NCBI GenBank assembly: GCA_965205045.1
Contig: OZ242031.1
Location: 3,038,001 to 3,102,000, forward strand
Direction of reading: 5' to 3'
DNA from: UBA6522 sp965205045
GTDB taxonomy: Bacteria; Pseudomonadota; Gammaproteobacteria; Steroidobacterales; Rariloculaceae
DNA length: 64,000 nt
Part shown: positions 9,568 through 17,700 of the stretch, piece after piece
Layout of the letters: every line of letters begins with the position of its first letter
Numbering within the stretch: the first letter of the stretch is position 1
Position numbers and translations under genes: made by a program
Notes under the pieces: model-generated
Databases searched by the model: none
What the model saw: the letters and a program-made list of their open reading frames with translations, nothing else
What the model was told of the DNA's origin: nothing

Positions 9568-9753
9568 TCAGAACTACACGCACTTGCTGGAGACCGGAGA
9601 TGTCGGCTGTTCGAGAACAAGCAGATCCATGACGCGAACATCGCGGCAACCATGCTGGCTCATGGCGAGCGCCGTCTGATTTCGTTCAACGCCGGCGACT
9701 TTCGCCGATTCGGCAACCGTATCGAGATGATCGGATTGGAGACCACGACGTAA
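9568..9753 (+). pseudogene. PIN-domain toxin, C-terminal fragment
   Basis: The frame to TAA 9751-9753 reads RLFENKQIHDANIAATMLA and then GERRLISFNAGDFRRFGNR. This matches the last ~50 residues of VapC-type PIN toxins (QxHDANIxATML...LLTFNxxDFxRF). The N-terminal half and any antitoxin are absent. It is the second PIN remnant within 3 kb of the intact vapBC. Confidence 0.6.
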
Positions 9754-9909
9754 GAGGACGCGGCGCGGGGGCGACCTCAACGGTTGTACCGGTCTTCTTG
9801 TACGCATACACGCATACGGACTCCTCACCACCACCATCGCTTCCGCCATCGCAGCCATATCTGATTAGAGCGCTTGACCGGGGTCGGCCATTGGCCTATG
9901 GTTTGAACA

Positions 9910-10191
9910 ATGGAGTTCGAATGGGACGAGGCCAAGAGCAATGCCTGCTTCGAGCATCGCGGATTCGACTTCCCCTATGCTGTGGCCGCCTTCCTCGATC
10001 CCCAACGCATCGTCGCACAGGATCGGCGCCGCGACTACGGAGAGGATCGCTATCGGCTCCTCGGTTCGATCGACGGGCGCGTCTATGTCGTCATTTACAC
10101 GATGCGGAATTCGGCCGTTCGCATCATTTCGGCCCGCAAGGCCAGCCGGAAGGAGGTTGCGGAGTATGAGCATGACTCGAGTCAGAATTGA
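9910..10191 (+). CDS. brnT: BrnT-family ribonuclease toxin
   Basis: A 93-residue protein with BrnT landmarks: FEWDEAKSNACFEHRGFDF, AAFLDPQRI, a DYGEDRYRLLG segment, VVIYTMRN and RIISARKASRKE at the C-terminus. BrnT is a RelE-fold RNase that stops translation. The antitoxin gene overlaps its 3' end by 26 bases. Length is normal for the family. Confidence 0.88.
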   Translation: MEFEWDEAKSNACFEHRGFDFPYAVAAFLDPQRIVAQDRRRDYGEDRYRLLGSIDGRVYVVIYTMRNSAVRIISARKASRKEVAEYEHDSSQN

Positions 10192-10501
10192 TCCCGACGA
10201 TCCGTCCACCCTGCCCTCAGGGAGGATCGACCCCGTCAGGGTGGATGCCACCACCGAGGCGGAGATCGCCTTGCAGCAGCAGGAGGACGAGCAAGAGGCC
10301 CTTCAGGACATGGCGCGATACGCTCGCCGGGTCCGGCGGCGGCTCGGGCTATCCCAGACCGAGCTCGCACGGCGCATCGACGTGCCGCGCGAGACGATCC
10401 GCAACTGGGAGCAGGGGAAGCGCTGCCCGACCGGCGCGGCGCGCGCGCTGTTGAGGGTGCTCGACAAGGCGCCGGAGACCGCGCTGCGCGTCCTGACTTG
10501 A
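10166..10501 (+). CDS. Antitoxin partner of BrnT with an XRE-type helix-turn-helix
   Basis: A 111-residue protein starting at ATG 10166 inside the end of brnT. The N-terminal ~45 residues are acidic. Residues ~55-108 are a Cro/CI helix-turn-helix (RRRLGLSQTELARRIDVPRE, TIRNWEQGKR). Classical BrnA antitoxins carry a ribbon-helix-helix, so this is the XRE-type variant. It should bind the toxin and repress the operon. Overlap and gene order support the pairing. Confidence 0.82.
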   Translation: MSMTRVRIDPDDPSTLPSGRIDPVRVDATTEAEIALQQQEDEQEALQDMARYARRVRRRLGLSQTELARRIDVPRETIRNWEQGKRCPTGAARALLRVLDKAPETALRVLT

Positions 10502-10512
10502 CAGTCATTTGA

Positions 10513-10710
10513 ATCGCGGTTTGCTACCGCTCCCCAAATCCTGACCTCGACGTTCCAATCTCCGCCGAACTCCTCGACGCCTGCGCGACCGGACTGCACG
10601 AGCGGTACAACACGCTCATGCCTCTGATCGATCATGAGGGCAACGCGAGCGACTTGCCGACAAGTACCGAACTGCCCGTCGCCGGTTCGCTGCGGATGCC
10701 GCATTTCCAA
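10513..10710 (+). other. Open stretch of uncertain origin (possible gene remnant)
   Basis: One plus-strand frame stays open and reads NPDLDVPISAELLDACATGL, then YNTLMPLIDHEGNASDLPT and TELPVAGSLRM, which looks like protein rather than chance. It has no start codon with a ribosome site and I do not recognise the family. It lies directly before the integrase fragment, so it may be part of the same decayed element. Confidence 0.25.
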
Positions 10711-10724
10711 CATGACGCTCACTC

Positions 10725-10871
10725 ACCAAGGTGCTGAGGGATTCCGGACTGGCTAACGGGGCCACGGTTCACGGTTTCAGATTCTCATTCAGGAACCGGT
10801 GCGCGGAAACGGGCAAGCGCCCCGAGATCGATGAAGTCGAACTTACGCATACTGTCGCTGGTGTTGGTTGA
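10725..10871 (+). pseudogene. Tyrosine-recombinase (phage-type integrase) C-terminal fragment
   Basis: The frame reads TKVLRDSGLANGATVHGFRF, SFRNRCAETGKRPEI and VELTHTVAGV before a TGA at 869-871 of this kilobase. HGFR followed by SFRxWCAETG and an ALAH-like segment is the conserved C-terminal box II region of phage and island integrases; the catalytic His-x-x-Arg is present. The rest, including the catalytic Tyr, is missing. It marks the edge of the lower-GC accessory region that follows. Confidence 0.6.
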
Positions 10872-10962
10872 TGGATTCCTGGACCGACTATCTCTCAGGC
10901 TCAGACTCCGAGGTGGTTTCCCTGCATCCATAGCATCTCTGGAGTTTCGCACCCTACCGCCA

Positions 10963-11544
10963 TCATCCAACCCATTTTGAAAAGTTCGCATATCCGTTAC
11001 TGGCCACCCAGTCGTATGTCGAAAAAAACTGACTCAGATTGTATCCGTTGCCTCTGAACTGTTGTGCCACATTCACTTGGTAGGATGCAGAATTACCAAT
11101 TTTCTCGTACTTCTTCCATTTCCCGCCAGCAAATTCCCACATCGTGGCACGCTTGCCAGATTCAGAAAAACTAACGCCCACATATTTCAATGGGTCTGGT
11201 CCTTTGATCTTTGTCTGTCCGCTATTGCTCTTGATGGAATTAATGTGGACACCAAATATGTGATTGCCTTTCCTATAGCTCTTTAGCAGTTCGTATCGTA
11301 CCCACGGTCTTTCGTACGTTTTCGACCCGATTAGTACGCAAGTGTTTGATGTCATGTTTAGACCACTATTTATGAGCCGCTTCAAGGCAACAGCTCCTTG
11401 TTTTCGCGCCGACTCCCAGATCGATGCATCATAGTATCCGCAGATTTCACGATTAGGCTTCGTTAACCAATGATTTCGCACAACATTTGCTCGAAAGTTA
11501 GCCACGTCCTCATAGTGAAAGCTGAAAAATACTCTTTTGGCCAT
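10963..11544 (-). CDS. TIR-like (ThsB/DUF1863 type) protein
   Basis: A 193-residue protein. The N-terminus RVFFSFHYEDV and the segment CVLIGSKTYERPWVRYELLK are the signatures of the MTH538/ThsB TIR-like fold. Glu 85 in WVRYE is in the position of the NAD-cleaving glutamate. ThsB proteins make a cyclic or conjugated ADP-ribose signal when phage infection is sensed. An AGGG-type ribosome site precedes the ATG. GC content is well below the chromosome. It is the third gene of a same-strand cassette, 33 bases after the second TIR gene. No ThsA (SIR2-SLOG) effector is nearby. Confidence 0.85.
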   Translation of the reverse strand: MAKRVFFSFHYEDVANFRANVVRNHWLTKPNREICGYYDASIWESARKQGAVALKRLINSGLNMTSNTCVLIGSKTYERPWVRYELLKSYRKGNHIFGVHINSIKSNSGQTKIKGPDPLKYVGVSFSESGKRATMWEFAGGKWKKYEKIGNSASYQVNVAQQFRGNGYNLSQFFSTYDWVASNGYANFSKWVG

Positions 11545-11577
11545 AGCGATCCCTCTTTATATTCTAGCAGTCGACTG

Positions 11578-12135
11578 TTAATCTTCCATCCAACCCCTGA
11601 TGCTCACCCATTCGCTTAGACTCTTGTGAATGTAAAAGGAACCATTTGTCAAATCGACATACGGATAGAGGCCCAAGTACTCTCGCCCTTCAAACCTCTC
11701 ATCCTCGTCCAAAATTGGCGCTACGGCGACCTTCCCAGTTCTGGCATCCATATAACCTAGCTCCCAAGGCATCCATACAGAGCTTTCGGCAGATTGAGAC
11801 GTCAGGTAAATCAGCGATGTACACCGGTTCATTCTACTCCGAAGTACAGACGCCGTTCTCGACGTCACGGTTCCACGGTCCAAGTGTTCATCTTCAATCC
11901 AGTCCACATAGACCTTGAACGCAAGAGCTTCAAGCATTTCCTTAATGACCTTAACTACTCGAGCGTCATCGTATGAATGCGATAGGAATATATCGTAGTC
12001 TTCGAAATGAGAGAATTGTGCGCCTGCTTCACTCAAACTGTTTTTCGCATACGCCATCTCACCAGAATCAGATAGCAATATTTCCTGCTGCTGGTTATAG
12101 CGATTGATCAGATCTTGTCGTCTTAACACTGCCAT
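11578..12135 (-). CDS. TIR-domain protein
   Basis: A 185-residue protein. Residues ~46-150 form a TIR domain: DYDIFLSHSYDDARVV, FKVYVDWIEDEHLDRGTV, SLIYLTSQSAESS, then WMPWELGYMDA. Glu 125 (W-x-x-x-E-L-G-Y) is the predicted catalytic residue for NAD hydrolysis or signal synthesis. The first ~45 residues are charged and helical. It lies between the small membrane gene and the ThsB-like gene on the same strand with gaps of 96 and 33 bases. The two TIR proteins are unrelated enough to act as separate sensors (inference). Confidence 0.86.
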   Translation of the reverse strand: MAVLRRQDLINRYNQQQEILLSDSGEMAYAKNSLSEAGAQFSHFEDYDIFLSHSYDDARVVKVIKEMLEALAFKVYVDWIEDEHLDRGTVTSRTASVLRSRMNRCTSLIYLTSQSAESSVWMPWELGYMDARTGKVAVAPILDEDERFEGREYLGLYPYVDLTNGSFYIHKSLSEWVSIRGWMED

Positions 12136-12231
12136 CGTGAATTCTGCCGGTTGTGAGCTATTGGACCTGATGCATCCAAATCGGTGAGCGATATCGGCGT
12201 CAAAGAATAAAATGCCCTTTACAAGAGAGCT

Positions 12232-12654
12232 TTAACATTCCGCCCCTCTTATGGTGAGTATCAACACGATTAGAATAGAAGCGAAAAGGACACAGTGAAA
12301 TGGCACTAGGGTCTTTGAAAACGTCGCCTTCACCCAATTGGGTCCATCTGACGTCTTAAACGGGGTTATGTCCATCGAAAAATCGATGTCTTTGTCCGAT
12401 TGGTGGCGCACATGGTCATAAAGTTTGCGATATAGCTTTTCCTGACAAAGGAAAAATCCGTCCAAACCCCAAAATACAATGACTGGTATGAAGGCGAGAA
12501 AAACAAACTCTATCCGACTCTCTGCAGCGGACAACGCGAAGAGCGCCGCCACCAAGACGACACTCCATCCCTTGAGTAGGAAGGAATTTGTCGACAATCG
12601 ATTGATAACTCCTTGTACTAGTTCTAGATGCTTGCACTTGCGTTCATCGACCAT
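12232..12654 (-). CDS. Three-helix membrane protein, first gene of the TIR cassette
   Basis: A 140-residue protein. I chose the ATG at 12652-12654 because GAGGTG lies just before it; a GTG six bases upstream is the alternative. Hydrophobic segments are at ~25-46 (FLLKGWSVVLVAALFALSA), ~51-68 (FVFLAFIPVIVFWGLDGFF) and ~115-136 (HCVLFASILIVLILTI), with a charged cytoplasmic loop between the second and third. The N-terminal KCKHLELVQGVINRLSTNSF looks conserved. No enzyme motif. Its position suggests a membrane effector or partner for the TIR proteins, but that is inference. A TTGACG-N17-TCTAAT pair upstream is too close to the start to be convincing. Confidence 0.75.
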   Translation of the reverse strand: MVDERKCKHLELVQGVINRLSTNSFLLKGWSVVLVAALFALSAAESRIEFVFLAFIPVIVFWGLDGFFLCQEKLYRKLYDHVRHQSDKDIDFSMDITPFKTSDGPNWVKATFSKTLVPFHCVLFASILIVLILTIRGAEC

Positions 12655-12896
12655 GATCACCTCTCATTAGAGTCAAGAAATCTCTCACCGTCAAAGTGGA
12701 TTAGTTTGGTCGTCGCGAAAGCTCACCGGACTTCGGTGTCCCTACACCGTTTCCCAAGGTGATCGTTTCAACCAATAAGAGCCAGTTCGACTCTCGGTAA
12801 TACAGAACCACATCCGGCACCATTCCATGCAGCTCCATTGTAACGCCGAGCGGCCTGCGCAACGCGAGTCATTGCCGCGCCCTCAAGGTGCCCCGA

Positions 12897-12960
12897 TCAA
12901 ATCATTTTGCGCATGAGCAACCCGAGATTGAAGGCAGCCGCGGGAAGCAGCGTTGGTCAC
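12897..12960 (-). pseudogene. Insertion-sequence transposase, C-terminal scrap
   Basis: One minus-strand frame reads LLPAAAFNLGLLMRKMI before a stop at 12897-12899. The A-A-F-N-L-G-L-L-M-R-K sequence is typical of the C-terminus of DDE transposases of the IS1182 kind. Nothing else of the gene remains. It lies between the TIR cassette and the HNH-like gene, so it may be a scar of how the island was put together. Confidence 0.4.
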
Positions 12961-12984
12961 ATGTTGTCCGATGGCATCGGACTG

Positions 12985-13881
12985 CTACCCGGCCCGCGCC
13001 CCCTCCAATCGAGCCAGTTGATCGGCGATGCTCTCTTGATCCCTGGTGGGTGGGGGCAAGGCCAGGACCGGCTGAAAGGTGGATGGGGCCTGACGGGCAC
13101 ATGGCTCCCGCAACACCTCGTACCAACCGACCCCGATACGCACGACCTTGTGGCCGGTGACGCAAAACCCCATTACGGCAAGGGGTAGCATCAAGTGGGC
13201 TGCCAAAGGAATGATCGGCGGGAACGCCAACGCCACGGCCACCATCAATCCGGACACCGCCGCGCCAGTACGGGCAGACCTTCCCGTCTCCCGGGCAATC
13301 CGCCGAAACATCTCGTCGCGATCGATTCGCCCCCGCTGCCATTCCAGTCCGTGCTCCAGGATAGCGAGTACGCAACCGGTCGCCGCCGCCACGACAGCCC
13401 CGGCGAACATCCGGGAGGCTGTAGCCGACAACGCCGCAGAGAATGCTTTCCCCTGCAAGACTTGCTGGGCCGCCCGGATCTCATTGGGGGTCATCGTCCG
13501 TGCGCCGCAGGCGCGATTCAATCCGGCGCTCTCGAAAATGCCGTTCGACGCTTCATTGCTCCCGCCAGTACTAAACGGGACAATGTGGCTCCAATCGAGC
13601 CCCGCCAGATGTTTCGCGACCTCATCCGGACCTGTGGCACGCAAGGACTCAGGAATTGTTTGCCATACACGATGGGCCTCTTCCATTCCGCGGGTGATCC
13701 CATGAGTGCCTGCGTACAGGTACTTGGTAGGATCGGTGTTGGCCCAGTTCAAGTGGGCGACGAAGTTCGACAGAGCGTCGTGACCTACGGTAACTCCCGC
13801 CGTGGAGCCGGGTATCGGTAGGCGCGATACTAGCCGCCTGATTTTTTTCACTAGAGCCTTGAGATTCATCGGTTGGCGCAT
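12985..13881 (-). CDS. HNH-like protein with C-terminal membrane segments
   Basis: A 298-residue protein if started at ATG 13879-13881; the ATG at 13869 is equally possible. The central part has an HNH-nuclease-like block: GLDWSHIVPFSTGGSNEASN (His-Ile-x-Pro, Asn), then FESAGLNRACGARTMTP. Two or three hydrophobic segments follow (FAGAVVAAATGCVLAI and GLMVAVALAFPPIIPLAAHLM), and the tail is Pro-rich. A nuclease-like domain joined to membrane helices recalls membrane-attached defence effectors, but I do not recognise the family. It is divergent from another membrane-protein gene 42 bases away. Confidence 0.62.
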   Translation of the reverse strand: MRQPMNLKALVKKIRRLVSRLPIPGSTAGVTVGHDALSNFVAHLNWANTDPTKYLYAGTHGITRGMEEAHRVWQTIPESLRATGPDEVAKHLAGLDWSHIVPFSTGGSNEASNGIFESAGLNRACGARTMTPNEIRAAQQVLQGKAFSAALSATASRMFAGAVVAAATGCVLAILEHGLEWQRGRIDRDEMFRRIARETGRSARTGAAVSGLMVAVALAFPPIIPLAAHLMLPLAVMGFCVTGHKVVRIGVGWYEVLREPCARQAPSTFQPVLALPPPTRDQESIADQLARLEGARAG

Positions 13882-13923
13882 GTGCCGGGCTGGCGACGTC
13901 AATCTACCGTATTTGGAGCGGAA

Positions 13924-14361
13924 ATGAAGCAAAGAAGCGCAATGGAAATGTTCCGATCTATCGAGGATCAAGCGATCAAGACTGCCGAACCGATATTGCG
14001 ACAAAAGGTGCTTGAGCAAGTGCGCCGATCAGACGTTCGGTTTTTGGTGTTGGTGTGTTGCCTGCTGGGACCTCGACGAACGCGGAAAGCAATATCTCAT
14101 GCCACGCACGCTGCCGCCAAGCAGGTGGGTCCGATCATACGTCCGGGCCTACCGTCAACTAGTGATTTGGCAGAAGGTTTGAGTACAGTTCCCCGCGATG
14201 CAATAGACGAAGAACTCACTCGCCGCGTGATCGATTCCATCATTACCAAGATGGAAGGCATCGCGGAAGCCACCATTCGTCAGGAACTAACTCGACTCAT
14301 CTACTGGGGGTCCGCCGTTTTATTTGCCGTGACTCACTTTATTCATTGGATAGCGTTGTGA
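13924..14361 (+). CDS. Protein of unknown function with a C-terminal membrane segment
   Basis: A 145-residue protein starting at ATG 13924 behind GGAGCG. It has one weak hydrophobic stretch (VRFLVLVCCLLG, ~40-50) and a clear C-terminal membrane segment (LIYWGSAVLFAVTHFIHWIA). The middle is helical and charged (DEELTRRVIDSIITKMEGIA). It is divergent from the HNH-like membrane gene and upstream of the type ISP gene. No family recognised. Confidence 0.58.
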   Translation: MKQRSAMEMFRSIEDQAIKTAEPILRQKVLEQVRRSDVRFLVLVCCLLGPRRTRKAISHATHAAAKQVGPIIRPGLPSTSDLAEGLSTVPRDAIDEELTRRVIDSIITKMEGIAEATIRQELTRLIYWGSAVLFAVTHFIHWIAL

Positions 14362-14575
14362 GACGACTTACCACTCCCACGGGGATCGGGCGTTACCCAA
14401 TGGCCGACTGGAAGGGTGTTGGCCAAGCCCGCTCTGGTTGCGTACCGGACCGCTTCGCGGGCTGTAATCTCCCTATCTTCGAACAGTTGAACGCAGAGCC
14501 GGACGAGGAATGACTGTTCGCTTTCAAGAACGTCCTTGCCAATTCGAGCAGGTCTGAATCGATCAAATCGTGCAT
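14343..14575 (-). pseudogene. Small frameshifted gene of unknown family
   Basis: Two minus-strand frames join near 14522: MHDLIDSDLLELARTFL from one, and ESEQSFLVRLCVQLFEDREI, TAREAVRYATRAGLANTL from the other. Together they give a continuous ~77-residue helical protein, so a single-base frameshift (or sequencing error) is likely. Homology unknown. It is convergent with the membrane-protein gene and overlaps its end by 19 bases. Confidence 0.4.
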
Positions 14576-14724
14576 GACGTGATTGTGGAGCGGCCCCAAG
14601 GGTTTTTCGACCGCACCGGAGCCTTCTCTGGCCGGCTGACCACATATCAGAGCAATTTAGAGAAAACCCATGTACTGTTCACGCTGACTCGGGTAAGCCG
14701 GGCCGCACTGTGAGGCAATAATTC

Positions 14725-17700
14725 ATGACTGCTCTGGATTCGCTGCTCAATACCTACCGCACTCTAACCGCGACCCAGCGGGACAAGGGCACGGCATTCG
14801 AAAAACTGATCGCCGCCTGGCTTGTGACCGATCCGGTGCAATCCAAACGCATTGCGAAGGCGGAATTGTGGGGCGACTGGGCGCATCGGCGCGGCGTTCC
14901 CCGGACGGACGTTGGCATCGACCTCGTGTGCAAGCGCCACGACGGCGGGTTGGCGGCCGTTCAGTGCAAGCTGTTCGATCCGGACCGCCGCATCATGAAG
15001 TCGGACATCGACAGCTTCATTTCCACCTCGAACACGGGCGAGTACGCGGAGCGGCTGATAGTCGAAACGACCGAGGTGCCGTGGAGCCAGAATGCTCTTG
15101 ACATGGTGGCCGGCCAGTCGATTCCCGCCACGTCGATCGGCCTTCAGAATCTGCGCGAAAGCCGGGTCGATTGGTCCCGCTTCGCGGCGACCGGCGATAT
15201 CGTCCGGGCGGAACCCAAGACGTTGCGGGACGATCAGATCGAGGCCCTTGAGGATACCGTGAGCGGACTGAAGGCCGCCGACCGCGGCAAGCTCGTGATG
15301 GCGTGCGGCACCGGCAAGACCCTGACCAGCCTGCGTATCGCCGAGGAGCTGGCCGGCGAGGGCGGCTACGTTCTGTACCTGGTGCCCTCCCTGGCCCTGA
15401 TGGCGCAGACGGTGCCCGAATGGTGCGCCGACACCCTCGTGCCGATCACCGCCTTTGCGGTGTGCTCAGACACACAAGTCGGAAAGCGGCGTCGCAGCAC
15501 CTTCGATGTGGCCGAGATCGAAGTCACCGACCTGGCCTTTCCGGCCACCACGAAAGAGGACAAGCTCGCGCCGGCCGTCGCGGCCTCGGACGACAGCACC
15601 ATGCGCGTGATTTTCGCCACGTACCAGTCCATATCCGTGATCGAAACCGCGCAAGCCGAACACGGCCTGCCCGCATTCGACCTGATCGTCTGCGACGAGG
15701 CGCATCGCACGACGGGCGTTACCTTCGCCGGCGAAGATCACTCGAATTTCGTCAAGGTCCACGACAACGAAAAAATTCGCGGCCGGAAGCGCATCTACAT
15801 GACAGCCACGCCCCGCATCTACGGCGAGAACGCCCGCTCCAAGGCGCGCGAGGCCAAGGCCGTTCTCGCATCGATGGACGACCCCGATCTATTTGGCGAC
15901 GTGCTGTTCCATCACGGGTTCGCCCGGGCGGTCGAAAGCGACATCCTCTCCGACTATCGCGTGATCGTGCTGGCCATGGACGAGAGCGTGGTCAGCGGCG
16001 CCGTGCAGAATCGGCTGGCCGACGAGAACAGCGAACTGACGCTCGATGACGCGACAAAGATCGCCGGATGTTGGAAGGCCCTGTCGAAGGACGGGCTGAA
16101 GGGTCTCGCGGCCGATGACACTGACTCCATGCGCCGCGCGTTGGCATTCTGCCGGAACATCAAGAGTTCCAAGCTGGTCAAGGCCGAGTTCGGCAAGGTC
16201 ATCGCCGACTACCGCGGGAACGAGCCGGACACCGCGCCTCCGGAGGAATTCGAGTGCGAGATCCGGCATGTCGACGGGACCTACAAGGCCCGGGCGCGCA
16301 AGCGGCGGCTGGACTGGCTGAAGGAGGACGCCGGCCCTGACGTGTGCCGCATCCTGAGCAACGCGCGCTGCCTCACCGAGGGCGTCGATGTTCCGGCCCT
16401 CGACGCCATCATGTTCCTGCACCCGCGCAACAGCCAGATCGACGTGGTGCAGGCGGTCGGGCGCGTGATGCGCAAGGCGCCCGGCAAGCGGATGGGCTAC
16501 GTGATCCTGCCGGTCGGGGTTCCGGCTGGCATACGGGCCGATGTGGCCCTCAACGACAACAAGAAATACCGCGTGGTTTGGCAGATCCTGAACGCCCTGC
16601 GCGCCCATGACGAACGCCTGGACGCCGTGATCAACCACGGCGGCCTCGGGCAGGACGTGAGCGACCGGATCACGGTTGTCGACGGGCGCGCGTCGCAGGC
16701 CGAAATGAAGGCGGTCACGGCGACAGTGGACGCCTTGCCGGCCCGGCGAAAATGCCCGGGCCTGGGCGTCGGCACCGGTGGAGCGGGCGGGCACGAAGGA
16801 GTCGGCGAGCCACCGCCGCCGGAGCCGCGCCAGTTGGTCATCGACGAGTTCTCGCGGGCCGTCATGGCGAAGATCGTCGAGAAATGCGGCACGCGCGACT
16901 ATTGGGAGGATTGGGCGGAGGACGTGGCCGAGATCGCCGAGCGCCACATCGCCCGAATCCGCAGCCTTGTCGAGCGGGACGGCAGCGACGCCCAGGGGTT
17001 CTTTGAGGACTTCCTGAAGGAGGTCCGCGACGACCTCAACGAGGCTGTCACCGCCGACGACGCCATCGAGATGCTCGCGCAACACCTGATCACCCGGCCG
17101 GTGTTCGATGCCGTGTTCGAAGGGCACGAGTTCGTCGAACGCAACCCGGTTTCCCAAGCGATGAGCGAAGTGCTCTCCGTGATCGACGAGGCGCAGGTCG
17201 GGCGCGAGGCCAAGGCGCTGGAAGGGTTCTATGCGTCCGTGCGCCGACGCGCTCGCGGGATTACCGACCCGCAGGCGAGGCAGAACCTGATCGTCGAGCT
17301 TTACGACAAGTTCTTCCGCAAGGCTTTTCCGCTCACCACGCAAAAGCTCGGGATCGTCTACACGCCAGTCGAGATTGTCGATTTCATCATCCATTCGGTG
17401 AATGACGTGCTTCAGGACGAATTTGGCCAGACGCTCGGTTCCGAGGGTATCCATATCCTGGATCCGTTCGTAGGTACCGGGACCTTTATCACGCGCCTGC
17501 TGCAATCCGGCCTGATCGCTCCGCACGAAATGGAAGGCAAGTACCGCAAGGAAATCCACTGCAATGAGCTTGTGTTGCTGGCCTATTACATCGCCGCCAT
17601 CAACATCGAGACCGTTTTCCACGCGGTCGCCGACCGCAAAGACTACCTGCCCTTTGAGGGCATCTGCCTTACTGATTCGTTCGCGCTGCACGAGGGCGAC

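Noticed and set aside
12666..12694. TTGACG-N17-TCTAAT as the promoter of the TIR cassette
   Set aside because: The hexamers and spacing are good, but the start point would fall on the ribosome-binding site of the first gene, so the message would lack it.
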